Both the position numbers and the translations under genes were made by a program. A stretch of 64,000 nucleotides of DNA from Acetobacter pomorum (GTDB lineage Bacteria; Pseudomonadota; Alphaproteobacteria; Acetobacterales; Acetobacteraceae), in NCBI RefSeq assembly GCF_002738225.1, contig NZ_PEBQ01000212.1, positions 1 through 64,000 of the forward strand, given 5' to 3'. The notes under the pieces are model-generated. The model was given only the letters and a program-made list of their open reading frames with translations, had not been told where the DNA came from and did not search any database. This document shows positions 26,210-35,632 of the stretch, one piece after another (position 1 is the stretch's first letter; each line of letters opens with the position of its first letter).

Positions 26210-26824
26210 ATGCGATCTTTTCCCGTGTTGCTGGTAAGGCATGCCCCTGTTCAGGTTGGGCAGGGTATCTGTTATGGTCGGCAGGAAGTGGCCCTTCGCC
26301 CTGGATGGGAAAGTATTGTGTCAGGGCTTTCTGTTCTTGCAAAAGGCGCGGTTTGCCAAGTGCTATACAGTTCTCCTGCGCAAAGATGCTGGCAGATGGC
26401 ACTGCATCTGGCGAAAAGCGCTGGCATGGAACTACGTGTGGACCATCGGTTAGCAGAACTGAATTTTGGGAAGTGGGAAGGGCTGCCGTGGCAGGATATA
26501 GACCGCACATTGCTGGATGAATGGGCCCAGAACCCAGAAAGCTTTGCACCGCCCGAAGGTGAAAGTGGGCAAGATCTGTATAAAAGAATTCGGAGTTTTT
26601 GGCATGAAATGTGCCAACGTGAAGAAAATGTATGTGTGTTATCCCACGGGGGACCATTGCGGTTGTTAAGTGCGTTTGCGGGTGGGTATCAACCCCAGCT
26701 GCTTGCACCTTCCATGCCGCAAGGATTTGCGCGTTTGTTTATGGTAGGGGAAAACAATGAATTCTCTACGAATAAAAATCAATTTTTGAAACATCATAAA
26801 AAGGAAGAACCGTGCCAGGCATAG
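26210..26824 (+). CDS. Histidine phosphatase, probable alpha-ribazole phosphatase
   Basis: A 204-residue phosphoglycerate-mutase-like phosphatase. The nucleophile motif is LLVRHAP (7-13), with Arg/His in SSPAQRCW, Glu in AELNFGKWEG, and the second His in LSHGGPLR. In a cobalamin operon this fold usually dephosphorylates alpha-ribazole 5'-phosphate or adenosylcobalamin 5'-phosphate (Salmonella CobC). The start is set at MRSFPV because AAGGAG sits 7 nt before it; the longer frame lacks such a site. It overlaps the cobO start by 13 nt. Confidence 0.85.
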   Translation: MRSFPVLLVRHAPVQVGQGICYGRQEVALRPGWESIVSGLSVLAKGAVCQVLYSSPAQRCWQMALHLAKSAGMELRVDHRLAELNFGKWEGLPWQDIDRTLLDEWAQNPESFAPPEGESGQDLYKRIRSFWHEMCQREENVCVLSHGGPLRLLSAFAGGYQPQLLAPSMPQGFARLFMVGENNEFSTNKNQFLKHHKKEEPCQA

Positions 26825-27438
26825 TGGACCCGCATACATCACAGGAAGCAGAACGCCATCGTGCCAAAATGCAAAAACGCAAGGCCATGCAAGATAAAGA
26901 AGTGGCAAGCAAGACGGTGGAAAAAGGCCTGTTAATGGTTAACACCGGGCCAGGTAAAGGAAAATCCACTGCAGCATTTGGGTTGGCTTTACGCATGTTG
27001 GGGTACGGGCGCCGTGTTGTTGTTATACAGTTTATTAAAGGGGCATGGCATACGGGAGAGCGGAAAGCACTGAAACGTTTTGATGATTTGGTGGAATGGC
27101 ATGCCCTAGGGGAAGGATTTACGTGGGAGACACAGGATAAAGCACGCGATATTGCTGCATGCCAACGGGCATGGGGTATTGCCCAACAGGCCTTTTCTAA
27201 CCCCGATATTGGGTTGGTGATCCTAGATGAACTAAATGTTGCGTTAAGATACGATTATCTGCCAATGCACCAGGTTCTGGCAGATATTGCTATGCGCCCC
27301 ATAACACAACATGTGGCGGTAACAGGCCGTAACGCCAAGGAAGCCATGTTAGAAGCCGCAGACTTGGTAACTGAAATGACATTGATAAAACATCATTTTA
27401 AAAACGGTGTGAAAGCACAGGAAGGTATAGAATTTTGA
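26812..27438 (+). CDS. cobO: Cob(I)yrinic acid a,c-diamide adenosyltransferase
   Basis: A 208-residue CobA/CobO-type enzyme that transfers the adenosyl group of ATP to Co(I) corrinoids. The P-loop is GPGKGKST near 44-51, then [19 protein letters not shown] and the [10 protein letters not shown] block, all diagnostic. It begins with GTG, with AAGGAAGAA before it, inside the end of the phosphatase gene. Its TGA overlaps the TTG start of cobQ. Confidence 0.94.
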   Translation: MPGIVDPHTSQEAERHRAKMQKRKAMQDKEVASKTVEKGLLMVNTGPGKGKSTAAFGLALRMLGYGRRVVVIQFIKGAWHTGERKALKRFDDLVEWHALGEGFTWETQDKARDIAACQRAWGIAQQAFSNPDIGLVILDELNVALRYDYLPMHQVLADIAMRPITQHVAVTGRNAKEAMLEAADLVTEMTLIKHHFKNGVKAQEGIEF

Positions 27439-28973
27439 GAGCGCGTGTGTTGATGGTTCAGGGCACTGGCTCCAGTGTAGGAAAGTCAACACTTGTTGCA
27501 GGTCTTGCCCGTGCTTATACGCGGCGGGGGCTAAAGGTTCTGCCTTTTAAACCTCAGAACATGTCCAACAATGCAGCCGTAACATGGGATGGCGGAGAAA
27601 TTGGTCGCGCGCAGGCTTTGCAGGCGCGTGCTTGTGGTATGCCTGCAAGTGTGGATATGAATCCTGTCCTTCTCAAACCTCAAGGGGAAACAGGAGCCCA
27701 GCTTGTTGTGCAGGGGCAGATAGAAGAAACAGTGCAAGCGCGGGATTATCAGAACCGAAAGGCATTTCTGATGCCATATGTTTTGCAAAGTTTTGCAAGG
27801 CTTGCGTTACAGGCAGATCTTGTTTTGGTAGAGGGCGCTGGTTCAGCTTCAGAAGTGAATTTACGTGCACATGATATTGCCAATATGGGTTTTGCAGAAG
27901 CTGTGAATGCTCCGGTTGTATTGGTGGGAGATATAGATAGAGGGGGCGTTATTGCCAGCCTTGTTGGCACACAGGTTGTTGTAAGTAAGGCAGATGCACA
28001 GCGTATTAAAGGGTTTATTGTAAACCGTATGCGGGGTGATCCCTCTCTGTTTGCAGATGGCATGCAGTTTGTGGCCGAACGCACAGGGTGGCAAGCATTG
28101 GGGCTGGTGCCAGATTTACCGGAAGCCAGAAATCTTCCCGCAGAAGATGCTGTTGATTTGCATGAAAAACTTGTGCAGGTAGGACAACATTCAAAAACAA
28201 TCTCACATCAGAAGGCGCAACTACGAGTTGTTGTGCCTCTTTTGCCGATGATTGCTAATTTTGATGATTTGGACCCGCTTTATGCAGAACCTGGCGTACA
28301 CCTTATGCTGGCAAAACGCGGCCAACCTTTGCCAGCATGTGATTTGATTATATTGCCTGGATCAAAAGCAACATTATCTGATCTTGCCTGTCTGAAAGAG
28401 CAGGGATGGGATAGGCAGATTAAAGAACATGTTGCAGGTGGTGGTTACGTTATGGGTATTTGTGGCGGCTACCAAATGTTGGGAGACAGTATAGCTGATC
28501 CTTATGGAACGGAAGGTCCAGCCGGGCAGGCCCAAGGGTTAGAACTGTTGAAAATCAGCACGGTTTTAAGCCGGGATAAAAGTCTGGAACACAAGGAAGG
28601 AAAACTGGCGGCAGAAGGTAGCAAAGTAACCGGATACGAAATGCATGTAGGCCAAACAACAGGAACAGACTGCCAGCGCCCTTTGATATATCTTGACCAA
28701 CAGAGCGAAGGTGCCATTTCTGCCAATGCACGTGTATGGGGCACTTATTTACATGGCATTTTCAATGACCGGGCTGCGCGTATGACCTTACTTGCGCGTG
28801 TAGGTGGAACTGCGTTTCAGCCGGATGGTTCATGGTATACTGCGGGAGCAGATTTGCCTGAGAGCCATGACCACACCGTAGAACAGGCATTGGATGTGCT
28901 TGCAAAGCATCTGGAGCAGCATATTGATCTAGATGCTTTGTTACAATTGTCTGCTGTGCCAACAGGTATTTGA
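27435..28973 (+). CDS. cobQ: Cobyric acid synthase CobQ
   Basis: A 512-residue ATP- and glutamine-dependent amidase acting on side chains b, d, e and g of adenosylcobyrinic acid a,c-diamide. The P-loop is [12 protein letters not shown] (8-19), followed by [22 protein letters not shown]; the glutaminase domain has [10 protein letters not shown] (Cys near 342) and GTYLHGIF. The probable start is TTG overlapping the cobO stop, with AGGAAGG upstream; an ATG at codon 7 would remove the first beta strand. It is the last plus-strand gene of the first operon. Confidence 0.93.
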   Translation: MRARVLMVQGTGSSVGKSTLVAGLARAYTRRGLKVLPFKPQNMSNNAAVTWDGGEIGRAQALQARACGMPASVDMNPVLLKPQGETGAQLVVQGQIEETVQARDYQNRKAFLMPYVLQSFARLALQADLVLVEGAGSASEVNLRAHDIANMGFAEAVNAPVVLVGDIDRGGVIASLVGTQVVVSKADAQRIKGFIVNRMRGDPSLFADGMQFVAERTGWQALGLVPDLPEARNLPAEDAVDLHEKLVQVGQHSKTISHQKAQLRVVVPLLPMIANFDDLDPLYAEPGVHLMLAKRGQPLPACDLIILPGSKATLSDLACLKEQGWDRQIKEHVAGGGYVMGICGGYQMLGDSIADPYGTEGPAGQAQGLELLKISTVLSRDKSLEHKEGKLAAEGSKVTGYEMHVGQTTGTDCQRPLIYLDQQSEGAISANARVWGTYLHGIFNDRAARMTLLARVGGTAFQPDGSWYTAGADLPESHDHTVEQALDVLAKHLEQHIDLDALLQLSAVPTGI

Positions 28974-28988
28974 AAAGCAGCACATATT

Positions 28989-29627
28989 TTAGCGTTGGAT
29001 CCACCGTCGTCTGGCGGGGTTGCGCTGCTCCCATCCACGGCGTTCAAGTTCTGGCGTGTTGGCATGTTGTTCAGGATAACCAACGCACAGATACGCCAAA
29101 AACTGCCACTTGGGTTCCACACTTAAGGCTGCATGTGCTTCCTGCGGATTAAGGATGGAAACCCATCCAACGCCAATTCCGTGTGCTGTAGCAGCCAGCC
29201 AAAAGGTATGGATAGCCATAACAGCGGACCACGTAGTGGTTTGCGGCATGGTGGCTCGGCCAAGGCCGCGTCCCTGTTGGGGGTGGGTTTCACAAAACAC
29301 TGCAATATGGTGGGGGGCTTCATCCAACCCGGCAAGTTTCAGGCGTGCGTAGCGCTGGGCGTCTTTCCCATCTCGTCCTTCCAGTTCCTGCGTATTGCTG
29401 CGCATAAAGTTCTGGCGGATGGCATCTCGACGTCTGGAATCGTTTACCAGCACAAAACGCCATGGTTCGCTTAATCCAACCGAAGGCGCCAGACAGGCAG
29501 TTTCCAGCAGTTCATCCAGCACAGGTGTTGGCACAGGTGTTGTGCGAAAGTGCCGCACATCTCGCCGCCAGATGAGGAGCTGTTCTAATTCGTTCTGAAA
29601 GGAAGGTGAGAAAAAAGGTGCTGTCAT
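28989..29627 (-). CDS. bluB: 5,6-Dimethylbenzimidazole synthase BluB
   Basis: A 212-residue nitroreductase-fold protein that converts reduced FMN with oxygen into 5,6-dimethylbenzimidazole, the lower ligand of B12. Motifs include RRDVRHFRTTPVP, CLAPSVGLSEPWRFVLV and the C-terminal GWVSILNP. The start is MTAPFFSP at 29627, where ATG overlaps the cbiB stop as ATGA. Its stop lies 15 nt from the cobQ stop on the other strand. Its presence implies that this strain makes true cobalamin aerobically. Confidence 0.93.
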   Translation of the reverse strand: MTAPFFSPSFQNELEQLLIWRRDVRHFRTTPVPTPVLDELLETACLAPSVGLSEPWRFVLVNDSRRRDAIRQNFMRSNTQELEGRDGKDAQRYARLKLAGLDEAPHHIAVFCETHPQQGRGLGRATMPQTTTWSAVMAIHTFWLAATAHGIGVGWVSILNPQEAHAALSVEPKWQFLAYLCVGYPEQHANTPELERRGWEQRNPARRRWIQR

Positions 29628-30613
29628 GCATTTATCATGCAGCCAATAGCGGCCAGCAGCAAGCCACCCATAAGAATACCACATGCTCTGCGGTAAAGAA
29701 TAAGACCATGTTCCAGATCATGCAGTGTGGCTGTGGTCGCGCCTTCTCCAATCCAGCCATCATCAACTACCCTTCCGGCATAAATGCGGGGACCACCAAA
29801 TTTTACACCAAGGGCTGTCGCCAATGCTGTTTCAGGCCATCCGGCGTTGGGAGAACGATGGCGTCTGGCATCTCGCCAGACAGTAGCCCAAATTGTTCGC
29901 CATTGCGTGGGCGAGGAAGCCAGAAGAATACACAGGGCCGCCAAGCGTGAGGCAGGAAGATTGATAAGATCATCCATTTTGGCAGAAACCATGCCAAAAG
30001 CCGCATAACGCGGGCTAAGATGGCCGATCATGCTATCTGCCGTATTGATGGCTTTGTAAAAAACCGTTCCGGGTAAACCAAAAAGTGCTGTCCAGAATAA
30101 AGGTGCTACAATGCCATCAGAAAAATTTTCGGCCAGGCTTTCCAAAGCGGCACGAATAACAGCCGCTTCATCCAGCGTAGAGGTATCTCGCCCCACAATT
30201 TGGCTTACGGCTTTGCGTCCGCCTTCTAATCCAGTCTGTTGAAGCGCTGTGGCAACTGCCTTGACATGTATCCATAAAGATTTCTGAGCTATCAGTGTGC
30301 ATGCCGCTATCGCCTGTACACCAATCATGACAGTTGAGGGCAATAACATATAGCCGATATGGAGCGTAAATACTGTAAGCCCCACAGGAATACCGACAAG
30401 AAGTAGGAACGTAAAAAAACCGGATACCCGGCGTGTTGTTTCAGACCATTCTGGTCTGTTGAACGTTTGCTCCAGCCTGTTTATCAAGGAACCAATCCAC
30501 ACAACAGGGTGGCTTATGGTGGCAAAAAGTTGTGCAGGATATCCGCACAAGGCTTCCAGCCCCGCAGCCAGAGCAGCAACGGGCAGGGTTACGGAAAAAG
30601 GATAAAGCAGCAT
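29624..30613 (-). CDS. cbiB: Adenosylcobinamide-phosphate synthase CbiB (CobD of the aerobic scheme)
   Basis: A 329-residue membrane protein that attaches aminopropanol phosphate to adenosylcobyric acid. Several transmembrane segments surround the diagnostic block GRDTSTLDEAAVIRAALESLAENFSDGIVAPLFW near 142-175, and KINTADSMIGH-like spacing follows. The start MLLYPFSV is used because the longer frame has no family similarity. This ATG and the ATG of the divergent cobD share bases, so no promoter space exists between the two. Confidence 0.9.
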   Translation of the reverse strand: MLLYPFSVTLPVAALAAGLEALCGYPAQLFATISHPVVWIGSLINRLEQTFNRPEWSETTRRVSGFFTFLLLVGIPVGLTVFTLHIGYMLLPSTVMIGVQAIAACTLIAQKSLWIHVKAVATALQQTGLEGGRKAVSQIVGRDTSTLDEAAVIRAALESLAENFSDGIVAPLFWTALFGLPGTVFYKAINTADSMIGHLSPRYAAFGMVSAKMDDLINLPASRLAALCILLASSPTQWRTIWATVWRDARRHRSPNAGWPETALATALGVKFGGPRIYAGRVVDDGWIGEGATTATLHDLEHGLILYRRACGILMGGLLLAAIGCMINA

Positions 30614-31730
30614 GGCAGATGCAGGCGTGCGGGAAAAATGGCAAGAAGGCAAGGGGTATAAGCCACAACAGACAGTTGCGGGTTTTGTATCATCTGCAAA
30701 AACGCAAGCAGAACCATGCCATATTCCTGCGCATGGGGGGCAGGTGCAAAAGATTATGCAGATGTTTGCAGAGGCACCCCAGCCATTTATAGATCTTTCT
30801 ACAGGAATCAGCCCCATTGCTTATCCGGCCAAACTGCCAGATTTGTCTGTTTTGCATAAATTACCGGAAGAAGCAGAAGAAGTTGCCTTACAACATGCAG
30901 CGGCCATGGCATATGGTGTTTCTGACCCCAATATGGTGGTTGCAGGCGGCGGAAGCCAAAGCCTGATTGCTTTATTGCCAAGAGTTATAAAGGCCGAACG
31001 GGCAGTTATATTGGGCCCCACGTATTCTGGGCACTTACAGGCGTGGAAGCAGAATGATATTCCGGTATCAGAGGTCTCGCATTTTGCACAATTGCACATC
31101 TTGGCACAGCAGAAGAATACAGTATGTATTGTCTGTAACCCCAATAATCCCGATGGACGTTTAATTCAGGCCCGGCATCTGCTTGATCTTGCCAATACCT
31201 GCCATGCTGCAGGAAGCTGGTTGGTGGTGGATGAGGCTTTTGCGGATATTATCGGGCAAAGTATTGCATCGGCACTTCCGCATCCGGCTTTGCTGGTTTT
31301 GCGTTCTTTTGGCAAAACATATGGGTTGCCTGGAATAAGGCTTGGGTTTCTGCTGGCGCAGGAAAGAGTAGCTGCGCACGTACGAGCTTTATTGGGATCA
31401 TGGCCCGTTAACGCCATTGCGTTGGCGGTTGGGTGCCAGGCTTTGCAGGATAAAGCTTGGTTAAGGCAGGCATCTGTCAAGTTGTTTGCCGCGCGTTCAC
31501 GCCTAAAAAAATTGCTGACAGAAGCAAGATTAAATCATAAAGGGCAGGCTGTTCTGTTTGAATTGGTGGAATGCGAACAGGCTGTAGATTTATGGCGGCA
31601 TCTTTGTCAGCAGGGTATTGTAACCAGAATTTTCCCGTATAATTCCCATTGGTTGCGTATGGGGCTACCGAGCTGTGAACAGGACTGGTTGAGGTTAGAG
31701 GCTGCGTTACAGGCTTGGTGCAGACTTTAA
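30612..31730 (+). CDS. cobD: L-threonine-O-3-phosphate decarboxylase CobD (CobC of the aerobic scheme)
   Basis: A 372-residue fold-type I PLP enzyme producing aminopropanol O-2-phosphate. Family hallmarks are PAHGGQVQKIMQ, FIDLSTGISPIAYP, the aminotransferase NPNNPDGR block, VVDEAFAD and the PLP lysine in SFGKTYGLPGIRLG. About 35 residues before the conserved HGG are not family-like, so the start is uncertain; the ATG at 30612 overlaps the start of cbiB on the other strand. The stop overlaps the cobS stop. Confidence 0.85.
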   Translation: MADAGVREKWQEGKGYKPQQTVAGFVSSAKTQAEPCHIPAHGGQVQKIMQMFAEAPQPFIDLSTGISPIAYPAKLPDLSVLHKLPEEAEEVALQHAAAMAYGVSDPNMVVAGGGSQSLIALLPRVIKAERAVILGPTYSGHLQAWKQNDIPVSEVSHFAQLHILAQQKNTVCIVCNPNNPDGRLIQARHLLDLANTCHAAGSWLVVDEAFADIIGQSIASALPHPALLVLRSFGKTYGLPGIRLGFLLAQERVAAHVRALLGSWPVNAIALAVGCQALQDKAWLRQASVKLFAARSRLKKLLTEARLNHKGQAVLFELVECEQAVDLWRHLCQQGIVTRIFPYNSHWLRMGLPSCEQDWLRLEAALQAWCRL

Positions 31731-32560
31731 TAAAAAAGGGCTGATAATACAGTCATTATAGTACATTCGGTTATAACGGCGCACGCGCCCAAAATATCGC
31801 CTGTATACCCACCAATCTTACGTTGTGCGTATCGGGCTATTAAGAAAGATATTGCCACGACAAGAAAAATGGGAAGGCTCAGGCATGCCAGAAAAGAGGC
31901 GATGCCAAAGGATGTGGGTATTAAAAGGACTATCAGGCAAAAGCAAAAAAAAGCTCCGTTAACCAAAGCGAGTATCAGGTTTTTTTGCGGTAAGGGGTGC
32001 AGTAAACGCGCCAGACCATCAGAGCGTGCTGGTGGAATGATGGCTGTTACAATCAATAATGCTGCACGTGCTGCACATCCCGCAAGCCCACATATAAGGC
32101 AAGTCAGAGTGATGGAATGCAGGGAAGCAAGCACACCGGCGCGTATTAAAAGAGCCAGACATAAAGCCAGCACGCCATAACTGCCAATGCGGCTATCACG
32201 CATGATATCCAGCTTGCGCTCTGGGGTTGTACCCCCCGAACTATCGGCCGTATCGGCCAATCCATCTTCATGCAATCCGCCTGTTGCAAGAGTTTGTAAC
32301 CCTAATGCAATGCCGGCAGCAGCAAGTGGCGGGATATGACATATTTGCAGTATGACACATAACCCTCCGGTAAAGATGCCTATACCAGCGCCAATAAGAG
32401 GCCAGCACCAGATGGATTGTGCCAACGGCCAAGGATCTGAGCTGTTTTTGTATGCAGCAGGTAACAACCAATTAACGGGTATGCGTGTCAGAAGTCCGAT
32501 ACCACAGGCCAGATGCAACCGTAACGTATCAAACATGGAAAGATGGTAGGCAGAGGTCAT
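31727..32560 (-). CDS. cobS: Adenosylcobinamide-GDP ribazoletransferase CobS
   Basis: A 277-residue inner-membrane protein that joins adenosylcobinamide-GDP with alpha-ribazole (phosphate) in the last stage of cobalamin assembly. The diagnostic block GGLHEDGLADTADSSGG (about 92-108) and the later helices fit the family. Its start overlaps the cobT stop as ATGA and its stop overlaps that of cobD. It should not be confused with the CobS chelatase subunit that assists CobN. Confidence 0.93.
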   Translation of the reverse strand: MTSAYHLSMFDTLRLHLACGIGLLTRIPVNWLLPAAYKNSSDPWPLAQSIWCWPLIGAGIGIFTGGLCVILQICHIPPLAAAGIALGLQTLATGGLHEDGLADTADSSGGTTPERKLDIMRDSRIGSYGVLALCLALLIRAGVLASLHSITLTCLICGLAGCAARAALLIVTAIIPPARSDGLARLLHPLPQKNLILALVNGAFFCFCLIVLLIPTSFGIASFLACLSLPIFLVVAISFLIARYAQRKIGGYTGDILGACAVITECTIMTVLSALFY

Positions 32561-33606
32561 GTTTTCTGGCTGACAGCAGCTTCTGTAAACGTGGCCATAC
32601 CTGTGTGGCAGGCAAGAGCTGCCCGTATGATAGAAACGGCAAGCGCTGCACCAGAACCTTCACCCAGCCTTAATCCCAACCCCAGAAGGGGCTCCAAACC
32701 AAGGTAAGAAGCAAGGCGATGGGTTTGTCCTGTTGTTGTTGCACAATGTGATAGGCAGGTGTGGGCCAGCCCCGCAGGGTGTAGTTGTGCAAGTGGCGCT
32801 GCTGCTGCTGTGCACACAAAACCATCTAACACCACAGGTACGTTTTTGTGTCTGGCAGCCAGTGTGGCACCTAATGTGGCAGCGAGTTCGTACCCACCAA
32901 TGCAGCGCGCTGCTTCCAACGGATCAGAAGATATATGCTGATGGAGGCTGAGGGCTTTATCAATAACGGCGGCTTTGCGTTTCAATCCTGCATCATCTGC
33001 ACCCGTACCGCGTCCTGCCCAGATAACACCTTTTTCCTTGAACAGGGCCGCTGCCAAAGTGGCTGCGGCAGTGGTGTTTCCAATTCCCATTTCACCCAGG
33101 CATAAGAGGTCACAGTCGGATGAAACGGCGTTATAGCCAAGCATAACAGCGTGCAAAAAGTCCTGTTCTGTCATGGCGGCAGACTGCGTAAAATCTGCTG
33201 TAGGTTGCAGATTATGCACAGGAATAACGTGTAAGCATGCGCCAACGGTTTTGGCGATCTGATTGATGGCTGCCCCTCCGTGATGGAAATTACTGACCAT
33301 TTGTGCCGTAACAGTGGCTGGCCAAGGTGAAATGCCTTGCTGTGTTACACCGTGGTTTCCAGCAAAAACCAATATCTGTACATTTTCCAGTTGTGGTGTT
33401 GTGCGTCGTTGCCAGCCACCCAGCCAGCGTGTCAGCTCTTCAAGGCGGCCGAGGCTGCCTTCAGGTTTGGTAAGCTGTTGCTCGCGATATGCGATAGCGC
33501 TTTGGGCCGCTTGATCAGCCTGTGGCAAGGTATGACACAGACTTCTGAGTTCCTGCATGGAACCAAGGTGATGCGCTGCGTTAGAAAAAGGAAGAGATGA
33601 TGGCAT
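32557..33606 (-). CDS. cobT: Nicotinate-nucleotide-dimethylbenzimidazole phosphoribosyltransferase CobT
   Basis: A 349-residue enzyme that activates 5,6-dimethylbenzimidazole to alpha-ribazole 5'-phosphate. The N-terminal LTKPEGSLGRLEEL block, VFAGNHGV, the LGEMGIGNTTAAA loop and the C-terminal catalytic GLRLGEGSGAA (Glu) are diagnostic. It has a weak ribosome binding site, and an ATG 16 codons later is possible. It uses the product of BluB, which is encoded nearby. Confidence 0.95.
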   Translation of the reverse strand: MPSSLPFSNAAHHLGSMQELRSLCHTLPQADQAAQSAIAYREQQLTKPEGSLGRLEELTRWLGGWQRRTTPQLENVQILVFAGNHGVTQQGISPWPATVTAQMVSNFHHGGAAINQIAKTVGACLHVIPVHNLQPTADFTQSAAMTEQDFLHAVMLGYNAVSSDCDLLCLGEMGIGNTTAAATLAAALFKEKGVIWAGRGTGADDAGLKRKAAVIDKALSLHQHISSDPLEAARCIGGYELAATLGATLAARHKNVPVVLDGFVCTAAAAPLAQLHPAGLAHTCLSHCATTTGQTHRLASYLGLEPLLGLGLRLGEGSGAALAVSIIRAALACHTGMATFTEAAVSQKT

Positions 33607-33668
33607 ACCATTGATTTTGTGCTGTTATCAGAATGTAGGCAAACAAAAATAGTGAAGGCGCATATACC

Positions 33669-34223
33669 ATGAGTATCCTATCTCTCAATCTATCGGAAAC
33701 GGGAGCACAGGGTGCTGTTCTGGTGCTGGGTGGTGCGCGTTCGGGGAAAAGCCGTTTAGCCGAGGAAATGCTGACAGCCTTGCCTCCACCATGGGTTTAT
33801 TTGGCAACAGGCCGTGCATTTGATGCAGAAATGCAGGAGCGGATTGAACATCACAAGGCCAGCCGAACAGAAAAGGGATGGCAGACGGTTGAAGAACCGT
33901 TGGATATTGCATGGGCTTTAAAAACCTATGCGCATCTTCCCGTATTGGTGGATTGCCTGACCTTGTGGGTGACCAATATGTTGCTGGATGACCAAAATGT
34001 TGAGGAGGCAACACAGCGCTTGTTGGATGTCCTGCAAGAGCGTTTGGCCCCCACCATTCTGGTTGGAAATGAAGTGGGGTTGGGGATTGTGCCAGAAAAT
34101 GCACTGGCGCGTCGCTTTCGGGATGAAACCGGTCGTTTGCACCAGAGGATAGCCGCACAGGCGGGGCAAGTTATTTTTGTAGCTGCCGGGCTTCCTCTGG
34201 TGCTTAAAGGCAAGGGTCTCTAG
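33669..34223 (+). CDS. cobU: Adenosylcobinamide kinase/guanylyltransferase CobU (CobP)
   Basis: A 184-residue bifunctional protein that phosphorylates adenosylcobinamide and then transfers GMP. It has P-loop GGARSGKS (21-28), the guanylylated-His block RIEHHKASR near 58-66, and DCLTLWVTN. It diverges from cobT with only 62 nt between the starts, so both promoters lie in that gap or inside the neighbouring genes. It ends 15 nt before the convergent MFS gene. Confidence 0.95.
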   Translation: MSILSLNLSETGAQGAVLVLGGARSGKSRLAEEMLTALPPPWVYLATGRAFDAEMQERIEHHKASRTEKGWQTVEEPLDIAWALKTYAHLPVLVDCLTLWVTNMLLDDQNVEEATQRLLDVLQERLAPTILVGNEVGLGIVPENALARRFRDETGRLHQRIAAQAGQVIFVAAGLPLVLKGKGL

Positions 34224-34238
34224 CGGTTGCCGATATTG

Positions 34239-35435
34239 TCAGCTTTCAGGTTCAGGCTGATCATGCAACACATGTGGGAAGGCAACCGGGCTGCATAGGC
34301 CTAATGCTGTGGCCAATATAACAATACCAACAGCCATGGGTGGCAATACGGAAAGCCCGGCTGTGTTCAAGATTGCGCCCCCGGCAGCAGACCCAAAAAG
34401 AATACCCACATTACTGCTGGCGTTTACAGCGGCACCTGCAATATCGGCTGTGGTTGCACGGCTGCGGATGGCGCCAGACATAATAACGGGAATAAGGGCG
34501 GCATAACCGGCACACCATATCCCCACGGCACCCACAGCCCACCATCCGCTTAGAAACGAGCCACAAAGTGACCCCATGCCGCAAGCGGTAATAAGGCCCG
34601 CTGCCAGCAACCCAAGGGCAGGTCTGGAATCCACTACCTGTCCGGCTGCCCATAGTCCCAAAATGCTTACTCCACCTGTAATCAGCAGGGCGATGCTAAG
34701 TGCGCTTTCAGGCAGCCCATGAGACATGAGCAAAGGAGAAACATACGTATAAAGCAGGTTGTGCCCGAAAAAGAAGAATGTGTTGACGGCAATAACCACC
34801 GCAAAAACCTTGGCAACGCCAGGTGTGCGAAAAGTGGGCAGGTGCACGGAACTGGAAGATGCCTCTACCTTGGGCAGAAAAAATGCAATGCATACGGTAA
34901 GAATGGTGGCCAACCCTGTAACAACCATCATGGAAACCCGCCATCCTGCCAGTTGCCCAATGGCAGCCGTGCCAGGAACCCCCAGAACAGATCCCAATGA
35001 TGTGCCGCCAAACACAAAGGAAATAGCACGTCCTGTCATACGCGGTGGCACCAGATGTGCAGCATAGGCAGAAACAATGGACATCATCAGTGCATGTGCG
35101 GCTCCGCCCACGGCACGGCCCAGGCAGAGTATGGCAAAACTGGGCGCCACAGCTGCAATCAGGTTAGAGGCAATATAGCCAGCCAGAGCCCAGAGCATGA
35201 GTGTCTTGCGGTTGATTTTGGCTGTTAGAATAGTGAGTGGTACAGCCGCCAACGCCACAACAAGCGCATATGCACTTACGGCTAACCCAGCCTTGCCCTC
35301 CGTAATATGGAAGGATTTGGCCATATCAATCAGCAACCCTACGGGGGCAACTTCGCTGGTAATGGCCGTAAAGGTGGCTGCAAACAAGGCGCATAGCCCA
35401 ATTATTGTCTGGCCGGACAGGGTTTTGAAAAGCAT
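34239..35435 (-). CDS. MFS transporter (DHA1, AraJ/YdhP-like)
   Basis: A 398-residue protein with twelve hydrophobic segments and the MFS loop-2/3 block LTAKINRKTLMLWALAGYI. Similarity to AraJ/YdeA-like proton antiporters (RAVGGAAHALMMSIVSAYAAHLVPP, GTSLGSVLGVPG) suggests export of a sugar or small drug-like compound. It is oriented opposite to cobU and is probably unrelated to cobalamin. The substrate cannot be told. Confidence 0.88.
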   Translation of the reverse strand: MLFKTLSGQTIIGLCALFAATFTAITSEVAPVGLLIDMAKSFHITEGKAGLAVSAYALVVALAAVPLTILTAKINRKTLMLWALAGYIASNLIAAVAPSFAILCLGRAVGGAAHALMMSIVSAYAAHLVPPRMTGRAISFVFGGTSLGSVLGVPGTAAIGQLAGWRVSMMVVTGLATILTVCIAFFLPKVEASSSSVHLPTFRTPGVAKVFAVVIAVNTFFFFGHNLLYTYVSPLLMSHGLPESALSIALLITGGVSILGLWAAGQVVDSRPALGLLAAGLITACGMGSLCGSFLSGWWAVGAVGIWCAGYAALIPVIMSGAIRSRATTADIAGAAVNASSNVGILFGSAAGGAILNTAGLSVLPPMAVGIVILATALGLCSPVAFPHVLHDQPEPES

Positions 35436-35632
35436 GGGCTTTCTACTGATATAACGGAGGGTTGGAAGGATAATGGCTCTGCCGGCGGAACTGAACCGGG
35501 TAGGACGCCATTATGCGCTGGGGTGTATAGACCTCTTTTTCCTTGCGTGGCAGTACATAAAATGGTGTCAGCAAAATTTTTCGGATAAAGGCTCCATGGT
35601 GGATGTCTGCCCGTTCTGCTTGAGAGATGTAG

